Assembly (NCBI GenBank): GCA_035771175.1
Contig: CM069611.1
Span: 15,428,866 to 15,492,865, forward strand
Direction of reading: 5' to 3'
DNA: 64,000 nt
Source of the DNA: Paratinospora sagittata
Lineage: Eukaryota > Streptophyta > Magnoliopsida > Ranunculales > Menispermaceae
Part shown: in pieces, positions 45,191 to 55,465 of the stretch
Layout of the letters: each line of letters begins with the position of its first letter
Position numbering within the stretch: position 1 is the stretch's first letter
The notes under the pieces: model-generated
Told to the model about the DNA's origin: nothing
Databases searched by the model: none
What the model saw: the letters and a program-made list of their open reading frames with translations, nothing else
Program-made: the position numbers and the translations under genes

Positions 45191-46100
45191 TGTTGGTTTA
45201 GTGACCTCTATCCTTATGTATTTTGATGATTACATACAATATTCCAATATATCTAATCATTTTGATTGAATGTTTCAATATAACTCGAATAATTCTTAAG
45301 GTCAAAATCAAAGTCAAAGTTAATGTATAAAGATGATTAAGGAAAAAGAGTTTAAGATTCATTCTGTTTTTTTTTTTTTTTTGTAATTGCTTAAATCATT
45401 GTAAGGTTGTAGAATCTTTACTAGATCAGTTAGCCAAATGTTTTTGCATGCATTCAAAGTTTCTAAGTCAAAATGTTTTTGAAGTCAACCCATTTTGAGA
45501 AAAGTCAAGATTTTGACTAAAGTTCTAGAATTTACTTTAAAATAGTTTTGAATACCAATTATGCTTTCTATATTTCATTTCAAATGTATTTGAGTCAAAA
45601 TATTTAAAAAGAACTAATTTTGAACTTGGATTTTTAAAGAAAATCGATTTTTGAAAAACTCAAGTACTAGAAACACTTTACCATTGAAAAAAATGAGTTC
45701 TCACCTAGCCAAGTGACAAAATCAGTCTTTCAGGCAGAAATGTGTTCCTTCATAGAGAAACTTGTTTCCATGTTTCTAGGCAAAATGTGCATTTTCACAT
45801 TCCATAGCCAGAAATGCGTTCCAGACTTTTTGCACAGAATGTATGTAAATGCTCAGAAACGCATTCCTATTTAAGGAAACGTGGTTCCATGATTTCTGGT
45901 AGAATGAACCATTTTGTGTATTTCATTTGCTAGAATGCTTTCCCACCTTTAGGAATGTGTTTCTTTATTTTAGAGCAGAATGGTCATTTCGAGCATGAAT
46001 GACAAAAACGATTTGTTGCAATCATTGGCACAAGTCCCTAAGTACATTGAACCTAGACTAAAAGTGGCAAATTAGGGTTTTCAAACCCTAATACTATTTA
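45191..46100 (+). repeat. SIRE-like copia LTR 4, left part
   Basis: It starts TGTTGGTTTAGTGACC, like the other SIRE-like LTRs, and carries a degenerate AGAAAYGYGTTCC palindrome array at about 45720-45970. It is interrupted at 46100 by gypsy element 2 (TSD ATTTA) and continues at 58038. Confidence 0.7.
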
Positions 46101-47307
46101 TGTAACACCCCCCACTTTTTCTACTGTAGAAACTAGTGCAACCACTTGAAAACCCTCTACGTGTAATTTCAATAAGTGGTAAAAGCCCCCAAGGAGAGAG
46201 AGGTAGACCCCCATAGTGGGACAGTCCTAAGGGAAGGGTCGTCCCCATAGGGGGCCAGCCCCTTGAGGGGACGGGGCCATCCTATAAATAAGGACGACCC
46301 CTCCCAGTTCAAACTGCCGAACTCTCTCGCCCTTGTCACTCTCCTTCGACGTTTTGCGATATCTTGTGTCCCTGCACACTTCAAGAAGTTAAAAGAAAGC
46401 GCTACGCCACTACAAATGTGTAAGGTGGGGAATGAAGGCTAGGTATACATTTCTTACCTGTTTAATACTGAATTACATAACATCATGCATCATATCTGTT
46501 ACCATGCTTCACTTCATGCATGAGGCTATCTATTAAAAATGATGTATTATTAGATGCAATATTGGCCTAGAATAAAAGATGTATTATTGGGTGCAATACT
46601 GGCCTGGAATAGTGACGTTGTCACTGGATTTATTATTGGGTGTCATGTCATTACGCAGGACTCGGATTAGCACTGGAACTCGTGAGACCTCTCAGTTGTT
46701 GGATATATTATTGGTGTCTCGGATCACAGGTTTCGAGTGCATGATGCCTGGCCTGTGATGCCGTGTGACCAAGATGCATTCATATCATTGCTTGATTGTA
46801 TTGTTGTTATGTATTCTTTATTATGCATGTAAGATTTGTTAACCCTACTTGATCTCACTGAGCTGTTGAGCTCACCCCGTTGCTAATCTTTCCAGGGAAT
46901 TAAGATGGGTTCGAATGGACTTATTCCAGGGGTTTTGGCCAAACCCGATCTATGTATTGACTTTTGTGTATATACTCTCTCCAGGTCCTGTTAGGCCGGT
47001 CTGATGTTGGTGGTGGTGGTTGTAGGCTTCTAAATGCCTCAGTTGACTACTCCTCTTTTGTTATTTTGGTACTTTTGTAGGGGTTCGCCCTTGTTACCTT
47101 TTGACAACTTTTTGGTATCAAGAATGTAATAATTAACAAACGTTATATGTTTAATATAATCGTATTTTCCTTAATAATTTGTATTGTACTATTGTTAATG
47201 TGGGCCACTATACTTATATATGTGCGACTCTGATCGAGTGGAGTGAACATTCGACCCCCCCTTAATCTGTTGCACCTCGCTCCTGGCCGATGGGACGGGG
47301 TGTGACA
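46101..47307 (+). repeat. left LTR (1207 bp) of gypsy element 2
   Basis: TGTAACACCCC start, GGGGTGTGACA end, followed by a primer site. A GC-rich fold-back (about 46215-46275, GGGGACGGGGCC) precedes a TATA box. Confidence 0.92.
46283..46290 (+). promoter_or_regulatory. TATA box of gypsy 2 LTR
   Basis: TATAAATA after the GC-rich block. The right LTR has the mutated form GATAAATA at the same place (about 55648). Confidence 0.65.
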
Positions 47308-47314
47308 GATTATT

Positions 47315-47326
47315 TGGTATCAGAGC
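47315..47326 (+). other. primer binding site (tRNA-iMet) of gypsy element 2
   Basis: TGGTATCAGAGC seven bases after the LTR end. Confidence 0.93.
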
Positions 47327-47562
47327 ATGGTCTTGGACATTGCCCACTGGTATTTTCAAATAATACAATATTTGCGGACCGGGTGCCGGCCAGGTGGGGC
47401 TGGGCCACCCCCTTTTTGTTTTCTTAAGCAAACCCCCGTCCATATTTTTCTATAAACAGAAATGAAGAAGAGAGTTTTCTTCACTTACCCTTCTCACATC
47501 TCTTGTATTCTTACCTTCTTAGCTATTTTCTATCTAAGTTTCTATCTTCAAACAAAAACTTG

Positions 47563-48908
47563 ATGGAACAAAGATCAAAGAAGAACGTTAAAGGGGAAAG
47601 TTCTCAACCTCCTCGCTTCAGATCCTTCCCTTCAATTCTAATTCAGACGGGAAAACTAGTAGTTTTACCTGATGCATACTACCCTATACTCCATGAAAAA
47701 TTTGCAGTCTTAGGTTGGACACCAGTCATCAATCTAGAAAGGTGCGTTTTTCAGTCTTGTGTTATCTCATTTTACCAAAATTTGACCGTCACAAACCAAT
47801 ATACTTTCACCATCACTACAAAGGTGAATGGTGTTGACATCACCCTTACATCTGTAATATTGTCCGAAGTTTTAAAAATCCTGAGAGGGGACCACTTTGT
47901 TATTTTTACATGACCAAAGGCAGGTTAAGTGGTGTCCCAAACTCTCGACACATGTTTAGGTGTCTTACTTCTCAGACTGAGTACATGATTACTAGGATCA
48001 AGACCAGTGACATTAAAGAGAGGTATAATCCTCTCATGCAAGTGATCATGTCAAACATTTTGCCCCAACCTAGAAAAAGATCTACTACCACACGTCCTCA
48101 ATGTTTTTTGGCATACTATTTGATAAAGGAAATTCATGTGAATCTTCCTTATATCATTTTGCGTCACATGGCATACTGTACTTAGGAACGAAAATGTCTT
48201 CTATATGGAGCACTATTAAACAAAGTGTTCCGTCATTTCGGAGTTTTTCCTAGCCCAACCGAGATAACATCTCCCTTGTACGGTGACATCAACGTAAGTG
48301 TGGTAAACTCAAGTGGACCCAAGGAAAGTCGTGCAGTTAAAAGGTGAGGAAATAGGCCAACCGAGTGGGAGGATTTTCCTGACATAGAGGAAGACACTTC
48401 TTTAGAAGACCTTAAGGATTTTGACCTTGATTTCTCCGATATTCCGGAAGAGGAAACGAACCCTCCTATGAAAAAATACGTTTCTCCATCCACAACACAA
48501 GAAACCACTACCGGTAACCAACAACAACTTGTGGATCAAATGCGAGAAATGATACTGGCGACCAAGGAACGAATAAGGAAAGACATGAGAGACCAGTTTG
48601 AAGTACAAAATCGCAGCCTCAGAGAACATCAAGAGGCTATTGACTCACTGCTGAAGTGGCATGAAGAATGCTACGCCGTACTACCACAGATTGCTCCTCC
48701 GATTTCAGGTGAAAGAGACTTTGGACAATCCTCCCAACAGGCACAAAACTCGTCGGTGAATCTTAACCTCAACATTGGGGCCTTTTCGTTTCCTAACCCA
48801 ACATTTGTTGGGCAAGTTATGGAAACTCTTTTATTCTCTCCCACCATGGAAGAGTCGGTATCTCAATTCTCAACTGAAAATTTTAATTTTGATCTTGCAC
48901 CTCCTTAA
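47563..48908 (+). pseudogene. extra pre-gag ORF, 'putative plant transposon protein'-like
   Basis: ATG at 47563 (MEQRSKKNVKGESS). The first frame runs to 47913 (PILHEKFAVLGWTPVINLE; FYQNLTV), then after a shift near 47905 a second frame runs 47910-48908 with two stops (TAG at 48183-48185 and TGA near 48345). Its RYNPLMQVIMSNILPQPRK ... YLIKEIHVNLPYIILRHM ... LLNKVFRHFGV pattern resembles the plant 'putative plant transposon protein' domain (Pfam PF20167 as I recall). An acidic stretch (FPDIEEDTSLEDLKDFDLD) and a coiled-coil-like Gln/Glu-rich C-terminus follow (48520-48660). Original length would be about 440 residues. Function unknown; sense orientation between primer site and gag suggests an element gene rather than a chance insertion. 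Confidence 0.68.
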
Positions 48909-49119
48909 TAGTTTACTCATAATATATATGTGTTTAAGTTTTCAGTAGTCTAACATAGCTTCGTAGTAGATTGAAGTATTTTGAAGTTAATATCTATATC
49001 CTTGTAGTAGTTGAAATAGTTTGTAAACTTTTGTTAAAAAAAAAAACACAAAAAGAAAACTTCATGCTGAATTTTCGGCTCATAATACTCGTTATGTGAT
49101 GTTGTGTGCTAAACTATCT

Positions 49120-49560
49120 GTGGTAGGCCCACTTGTCCAGTGAGTTTCTTAACTATTAATGGGTTTGACGTGGTATGGGACATAACAAACTCACACAAGT
49201 ACGGACGAAAACGCGAGACGAGGTAACCTACAGACCTGCTGTGTAGTAGTACATGGCGGAAGTTCGACTTACCGTTAGTATCGTCAAGTTCACATAGTAT
49301 GGGATGTGAGAACTTGAAGGATAATAATGGTAGACGGTTTTCACAGGAATCTGCAAAAGTCCGCGCACAGATCCCCTTGATTGGACCACGTCTCTTATCA
49401 CCAAATTCATGCGGAATGGGACGTATGAATTTGGACGATAATAAGAATCGTCAGGTCTTGGTGATAGGTGGGCATAGTATAACAAGTGCAAGGGAATTGC
49501 GACATGTAGCTGTAGGTGACAACATGAGGAAAAGGTCAAGGAAATATCTGTGGCATGTAC
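49120..49560 (+). other. leader repeat array with GGTATGGGAC-type hairpins (gypsy 2)
   Basis: GGTATGGGAC at 49172-49181, AGTATGGGAT at 49295-49304 and GGAATGGGAC at 49413-49422 are spaced 123 and 118 bp. Each lies inside an inverted repeat: GTGAGTTT with AAACTCAC; CAAGTTCACAT with ATGTGAGAACTTG; TTATCACCAAATTCAT with ATGAATTTGGACGATAA. Same arrangement as 14290-14610 in gypsy element 1. Confidence 0.7.
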
Positions 49561-49889
49561 TGGTATTCAATAATGTAGCTATTCTCACAAATAGACAGGA
49601 AATTGTTTTTAAATGCATTTTAAAAATACAAATACTACTATACTAGTCTTTAAAAACATTACAAATCACACTCTTGGTTTTGTTTTCAGACCAACCTAAA
49701 AAGTACAGTGCCACGGTGCTCCAAGGCTCCTTATTTTCCCTGTTACCTAGCCTAGAAAACTAGGAGGTTAAAACCTATAACATGTCACTCAAGAACTTTG
49801 CATGAGCACTACATCACGAATCAATCCTCCTGACGTCTTTAGAATTTATGCTACACATTTTGTGCTAATATCAAGCAAATCTGGAGACA

Positions 49890-51320
49890 ATGCCGGTACA
49901 AACAAAAAGACAACACGACCTTAGCTTCTCTCGACAAGCGTCTGTATTCATGCAGCCGCAAGAGGAGGGTCGATCTGAACCCACTCCCCCTACATCAGAA
50001 CAAGCAATGAATGACAACGATAATGCCCCGACAGCCAAACCAACTGTTGTAGCTCCTTCCAATGGTGTAGCCATACCATTTAGCATGGAGCAATTCTTTC
50101 AAGGCTTTGCTGAATATATGAAGGCATCAATGAGAGGTTCAGTCCAGAGCGTTGCTGATCAGCAAACTGCAGTCCCCCAGCCGCAAGTAGCATCGACAAA
50201 GCAGAATATGGATCAGATGACCAATCAAATTACCAAGTACAAACGACTACAACCCATCACTTTCGATTGAAAGCCTGATTTCGACGAAGCCTATAAGTGG
50301 CTCGAAGAAACACGCAAGGCGCTCGAAGAAACACACAAGGCGCTCGAGGCAATGAGAGCGTCCGAAGAAAGAAAAATTCCTCTTGCTGTTTACCAGTTAG
50401 TTGGAAATGCCAACACCTAGCGGAAAATTGTTAAGGGAGACCTTCAAGTAAATGTCAGTATCATGACATGACAACAATTTGAAGTTGAATTCATCAATGA
50501 GTATTTTTCAAACGCTGTCAAGAGAAAGAAGAGGCAGGAATTCACTGGACTGTTCCAATGAAGTATGACAGTCCGGGAATACGCAACCAAGTTCACAGAG
50601 CTTTCAATTTTCTCTCTCTCTACCATCACCACTGAGAGGGACAAAGCTGAAAAGTTTTTCAATGGATCGAGACCAGACATTAGGCAAGCCCTTGCCTTCT
50701 TGGAACTTGACAACTTTAGGAAATTGGTAAATAAGGCAATAAATTATGAGCAAGAGAAGCTTGAGCAAAAACGGTGGTGCAATTGGAGAAAATGAGTCAT
50801 TGCGCCAGCACAACAGTCTGGTGGAAAGAAACCCTAGCAGCCAAATCAAAACGCTCACCCCAACATGGGCAACCCCCAAAACCCTCGGTTCTAGTTCGCT
50901 CCACTTGCTCCAGCACATCAAAATTTCCAAAGGAATTCTCAAAATCGCCAAAACCAAACAGGCCAAAGAAACGACAATAACCGACGATTTTCACCACCTC
51001 CTCCAAAACAACAACCACAAGATTTAGATCGTGTGTGCCACAACTGTGGCTGGGTAGGTCACGTTCAACCAAATTGTCCTCTCCTAGCCCCTGGCCAACC
51101 CAAGGCTCCTACTGCACCAATTCAGCAAGCAGCCCCAATGGCTCTACCACCACCCAGACAACAAGGCCCTAGGCAGCAAGGACAAGCCTACGCCGTTGTT
51201 GAACGACCGATGTTGGAAAATAATGTGGTGAAAGGTACCTTTGTTTTTCTTAACATGCTAGTACATGTCTTATTCGATTCGGGTTCTACGCATTCTTTTA
51301 TTACTTCCCAAGTACTTTAG
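49890..51320 (+). pseudogene. gypsy 2 Gag and protease
   Basis: ATG at 49890 (MPVQTKRQHD). A disordered N-terminus precedes the gag core, which is broken by stops near 50268, 50418, 50468 and 50560. TVREYATKFTELS (about 50570) and KAEKFFNG mark the core. A frame change near 50760 follows, then the zinc knuckle CHNCGWVGHVQPNC (about 51035) and the protease site VLFDSGSTHSFIT (about 51275). Another shift near 51310 leads into the pol frame. The direct repeat of an EETRKALEETHKALEA segment (about 50300-50350) is a local duplication. Confidence 0.85.
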
Positions 51321-54300
51321 AAAATTAGGGCTCCAACCAAAGGCTACTCCTGTTATAATTCGGGTATCCACTCCAATAGGATCGGGTACAGAAATAAATC
51401 AAATATGTTTCAATTGTGAACTTACAATATTGGATCATCAATTGGTAGCGAGCCTCCTAGTAATGGATTTCTCTGATTTTGATATTATCTTAGATATGGA
51501 CTGGTTAACACCTTTACATGCTCAAATAGATTGTCAGAAGAAGTAAGTTCGACTAACATTGCCTAACGGTGATAACCTGCAAGTCCAAGGAGCCCATGGA
51601 CACATTCATCATTCTACCGTGTACCTTATAAGATCTCAGATGCAAGCTTTTTCCATACTTGATCGGGATGAGGAAGAAAGTATAGTGTCTAGTCATCCTC
51701 CCAGCTTAAAAGATATTCCAGTTGTTCGTGAATATCCAAGGGTATTCTTAGACGAGCATCTAGGACTCCCTTCTCCTCGGGAATTCGACTTCAAAATTAA
51801 GTTGATTCCTGGTACGGAACCTATCTACATTTCACACTACTGCATGCCTAATGTAGAATTAGTCGAACTGGATAAGCAGTTTAAAGAATTAGAGAAGCTG
51901 GGATTTATAAGAAAGAGCACGTCACCATGGGGTGCTCCAGTTCTTTTTGTCAAAAAAAAGGACAGTTCGCTTTGACTCTGCATCGACTATAGAAAACTGA
52001 ACAAAGTTACTATTAAGAACAAATACCCATTACCTCGAATAGAAGATTTGTTCGATCAATTAAGAGGAGCAAGGTTCTTTTCAAAAATTGACCTTCGCTC
52101 GGGGTATCACCAACTTCGGGTTAAGGAAGAAGACATCCCAAAAAAAGCTTTTCGAACCAGATATGGTCATTACGAATTCATTGTAACGCCATTTGGCCTT
52201 TCAAATGCACCTGCGACATTCATGGATTTAATGAACCGCATTTTCAGACCATACCTGGATTGCTTTGTCGTTGTGTTTGTCGACGACATACTGATATACT
52301 CTCCCACAGAGGAACTCCACGATGAACACTTGTGAACTGTACTTAGTACCCTTCAACAACATGAGTTGTACGCCAAGTTCAGCAAGTGTGAATTCTGGAT
52401 GACTAAGGTTAAGTTCCTCAGTCATGTCGTGTCCCATGATGGTATCGAAGTAGATCCAGCCAAGGTAGAAGTCGTACATAGTTGGAAACAACCAACTAAT
52501 GCTACAGAAATTAGGAGCTTCCTCGGATTAGCCGGATATTACAGACGGTTCATCAAGGATTTTTCCAAACTTACTGAACCAATCACTCGTCTGACCCGGA
52601 AAGACATGCTTTTTATTTGGAGTGAAGCCTGTGAATTAGCCTTTCAAGAATTCAAGAAAAGGCTTACTTCAGCACCTGTTCTGACCACACCAAAGGATGA
52701 GGTTGGCTTCACACTATACACGGATGCATCGCTTCAAGGACTTGGAGTTGTTCTAATGCAAGAAGATTGTGTCGTGGCCTATGCCTCTCGGCAGTTGAAA
52801 ATTCATGAGGTAAATTATCTGACTCGTGATTTAGAACTCGCGGCAGTAGTATTCCCCTTAAAAATTTGCCGACATTACTTGTACGGGGAACGATTCGAAG
52901 TTTTCTCTGACCATAAAAGTCTTCAGTATATTTATACTCAGAAAGACTTAAATCTTCGATAGAGGCGATGGCTCGAGTTCATCAAAGACTATGACTTTGA
53001 ACTTAAATATCATCCAGGCAAAGCCAATGTGGTGGTTGATGCCCTTAGCAGAAAGTCATATGTCTCTGCCTGCACAGTAAATTTTGAAATGGGCAAGTTG
53101 TCCTATGAGCTGGAAAAGTATAACTTGTAGTTTCAGAATTATGAAAATGCAGTTAGACTTGCCCAATTCACTACCCACTCCGACCTCATTAAGAAAATAG
53201 TCGTTGCACAAGCCAAGGATGATGAGCTTATACAAATAACCAAGCTCGTTCAGCAAAACCAAGCTCTACATCAATGGTCTCTCACTTCTGATGGTGTGGT
53301 ATTATATAAAGGAAAGTTGTGTGTAGCTCAAGATCCAGAACTTAGGCAGGACCTGATGAATGAGTGCCACAAATCGAGTTTCTTTATGCATCCAGGGGGA
53401 GACAAAATGTATAAGGACATGAGAAGGCAATTCTGGTTTAATGGAATGAAAAAGGCCATAGTATAATTCGTGGCCAAGTGCCTTACTTGTCAACAAGTAA
53501 AAGCCGATCGCAGGCTCCCCTCTGGTCTGTTACAACAACTTTCTATAAGGGAATGAAAATGGGATAATATTTCCATGGATTTTGTGTCAGCATTACCCAA
53601 AAATGTCATGGGTCAGGACACCGTCTGGGTAATTGTTAATCGGTTAACCAAAGCTGCACATTTTATACCAATTAAACTCACCAATACTCCAACAAAGTTA
53701 GCCGAAATCTATGAATGAGAGATCATTAGACTGCATGGGATTCTACTCACCATCGTCTGTGATTGAGAACCTAGATTTACATCCAAGTTTTGGCAAAGCT
53801 TCCACGCCAGGTTAGGTACAAAATTTCTGATGAGTACTACCTTTTATCCCCAAGTGGATGGACAGTCTGAGCGGCTTATCCAAATTCTGGAAGACATGCT
53901 ACATTGTTGTGACCTAGATTTTAATGATGGATGGACAAAATACCTACATTTAGCACTATACGGACGACCATGTAGGTGACCTTTGTGTTGGGTAGATATG
54001 TCTAATCGACTATAGCTTGGTCTAGATCTCATCCGAGAAACCACTGAGAAAATAAAGCTTGTTAAAGAATGACTCTATACTGCCCAAAGCAGACACAAAA
54101 GTTACGTAGACAAGAGACGAAAACCTCTAGAATTTCAAGTTGGCAACTCGGTTCTCTTAAAGGTCCAACCATTTAAAGTTGTAAAAAGATTTGGAGTCAA
54201 AGGAAAACTATCTCCAAGGTTTATCGGACCATTTCTAATTATTCAGCGAGTCTGCAAGTTTGCGTACCGTGTGTTTTTACCACAATCTATGTCCAAGGTA

Positions 54301-54558
54301 CACAGCGTGTTTCATGTATCCATGCTCAAGAAATATCTTCATGATCCTTCACACATCATGCCATCCTTTGACGTTGAAATTGAGGAAGGAAATAAGTATA
54401 AGGAATATCCTGTGCAAATCTTGGGCAGAAAGATACAAGACTTGAGAAACAAGAACATCTCGTTAGTAAAAATCCTCTGGAACCATCACGGAATAGAAGA
54501 AGTAACATGGGAATTAGAACAAGATATCAAGCAAAAATACCCTTACTTGTTTGTATAG
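51321..54558 (+). pseudogene. gypsy 2 RT, RNase H, integrase and chromodomain
   Basis: One frame with many stops. [26 protein letters not shown] (about 52280). RNase [16 protein letters not shown] (about 52720), [12 protein letters not shown]. Integrase: HPGGDKMYKD and CLTCQQVKAD (about 53390-53500), MDFVSALP, catalytic Asp in TIVCD (about 53758), Glu in DGQSERLIQILED. Chromodomain-type end: VKILWNHHGIEEVTWE (about 54465). In-frame stops at about 51544, 51973, 52333, 52960, 53128, 53464, 53555, 53716, 53764, 53977, 54013 and 54070. Compared with gypsy 1 about 20 codons are missing near 53957, between HLA and LYGRPCR. No working enzyme is possible. Confidence 0.9.
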
Positions 54559-54639
54559 GACTTGCATGTTTACATATTAATAAAATACTTCCTGTTCTTA
54601 TTCTATGCTCTTAGGTTTTCTTCTTTTGATTTTGGCACA

Positions 54640-55377
54640 GATGTGTGACGATTACAATTACAGTTCTAAACCATCTGAATATAACGAGAATTCAAATCAG
54701 GATATAAATATGAGTATTGAAGGAGTGATGACATAAGTTCAATCCCTTCAGACTTGAGTCCTTCCACTGACTATTACTCCCAGTCTACATCCCCTACGAG
54801 GTCACAATTTGCTGAAATGCCACAAATCTAAACCCTAATACACAATCCAACAAGATATGTTCCAGCACGTTTTGGGATTTCCGACCTAGAAGATGAAAAC
54901 ATTACAGGTATGCGTTCAGTGGGTATGTGGTTTTGCCAGACCGCTCGAAAATCAGTATGACAACCATTGCCCTCTTTTTAGAACCCCCGCACCACGCCAA
55001 CGTGGAATCTGGTCACAGTCTTTCCCAGGTTTCCAGGGGTGCCAGCACTAGATAACGATGGACCGTCTAATTGGCAAACCTGGCAATCACCAACTCAGTC
55101 TAGCAGGCGGGTTAGGCCACCGTCTCAATGACCGGGTTTTCTACCACGACCACTACGACGCATCCCAACGCCACCTTCTCTTTCTGAATTATCAGATCAG
55201 GAAAGAATGGAGTCGGATTCAATCCATTTTCCTACCCCGGCTCATTCTGGAGATTCTACTGCTCAAAGTACAGTATGCGGGCCCAACAACCCGCGTGGCG
55301 AACGCGATACAAGATCACCAAGCCGTGCGGATAGTAACATGGACATTGAGATCATTGATATATCAGATGATGAATAG
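54640..55377 (+). pseudogene. extra proline-rich frame after the chromodomain (unknown)
   Basis: A broken reading frame can be followed between the integrase and the 3' LTR. Early part: DLSPSTDYYSQSTSPTRSQF and YVPARFGISDLEDEN. Later part (after a shift near 55037): PSNWQTWQSPTQSSRR, LPRPLRRIPTPPSLSEL and a C-terminus MDIEIIDISDDE ending at TAG 55375-55377. The composition is disordered, Pro/Ser-rich, and the end has a hydrophobic core followed by acids like a SUMO-interacting motif. An overlapping frame (55058-55495) is open longer but crosses the polypurine tract into the LTR, so I prefer this one. Function unknown. Confidence 0.45.
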
Positions 55378-55452
55378 TCGTATTTTCTTACATGACAAAA
55401 AAAATTCCAAAAACATCCCGACTTATTTAAATTTCGAGGACGAAATTCTTTT

Positions 55453-55465
55453 AAGGAGGGGGGAC
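55453..55465 (+). other. polypurine tract of gypsy element 2
   Basis: AAGGAGGGGGGAC lies directly before the 3' LTR, after a CGAGGACGAAATTC block. Confidence 0.9.
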
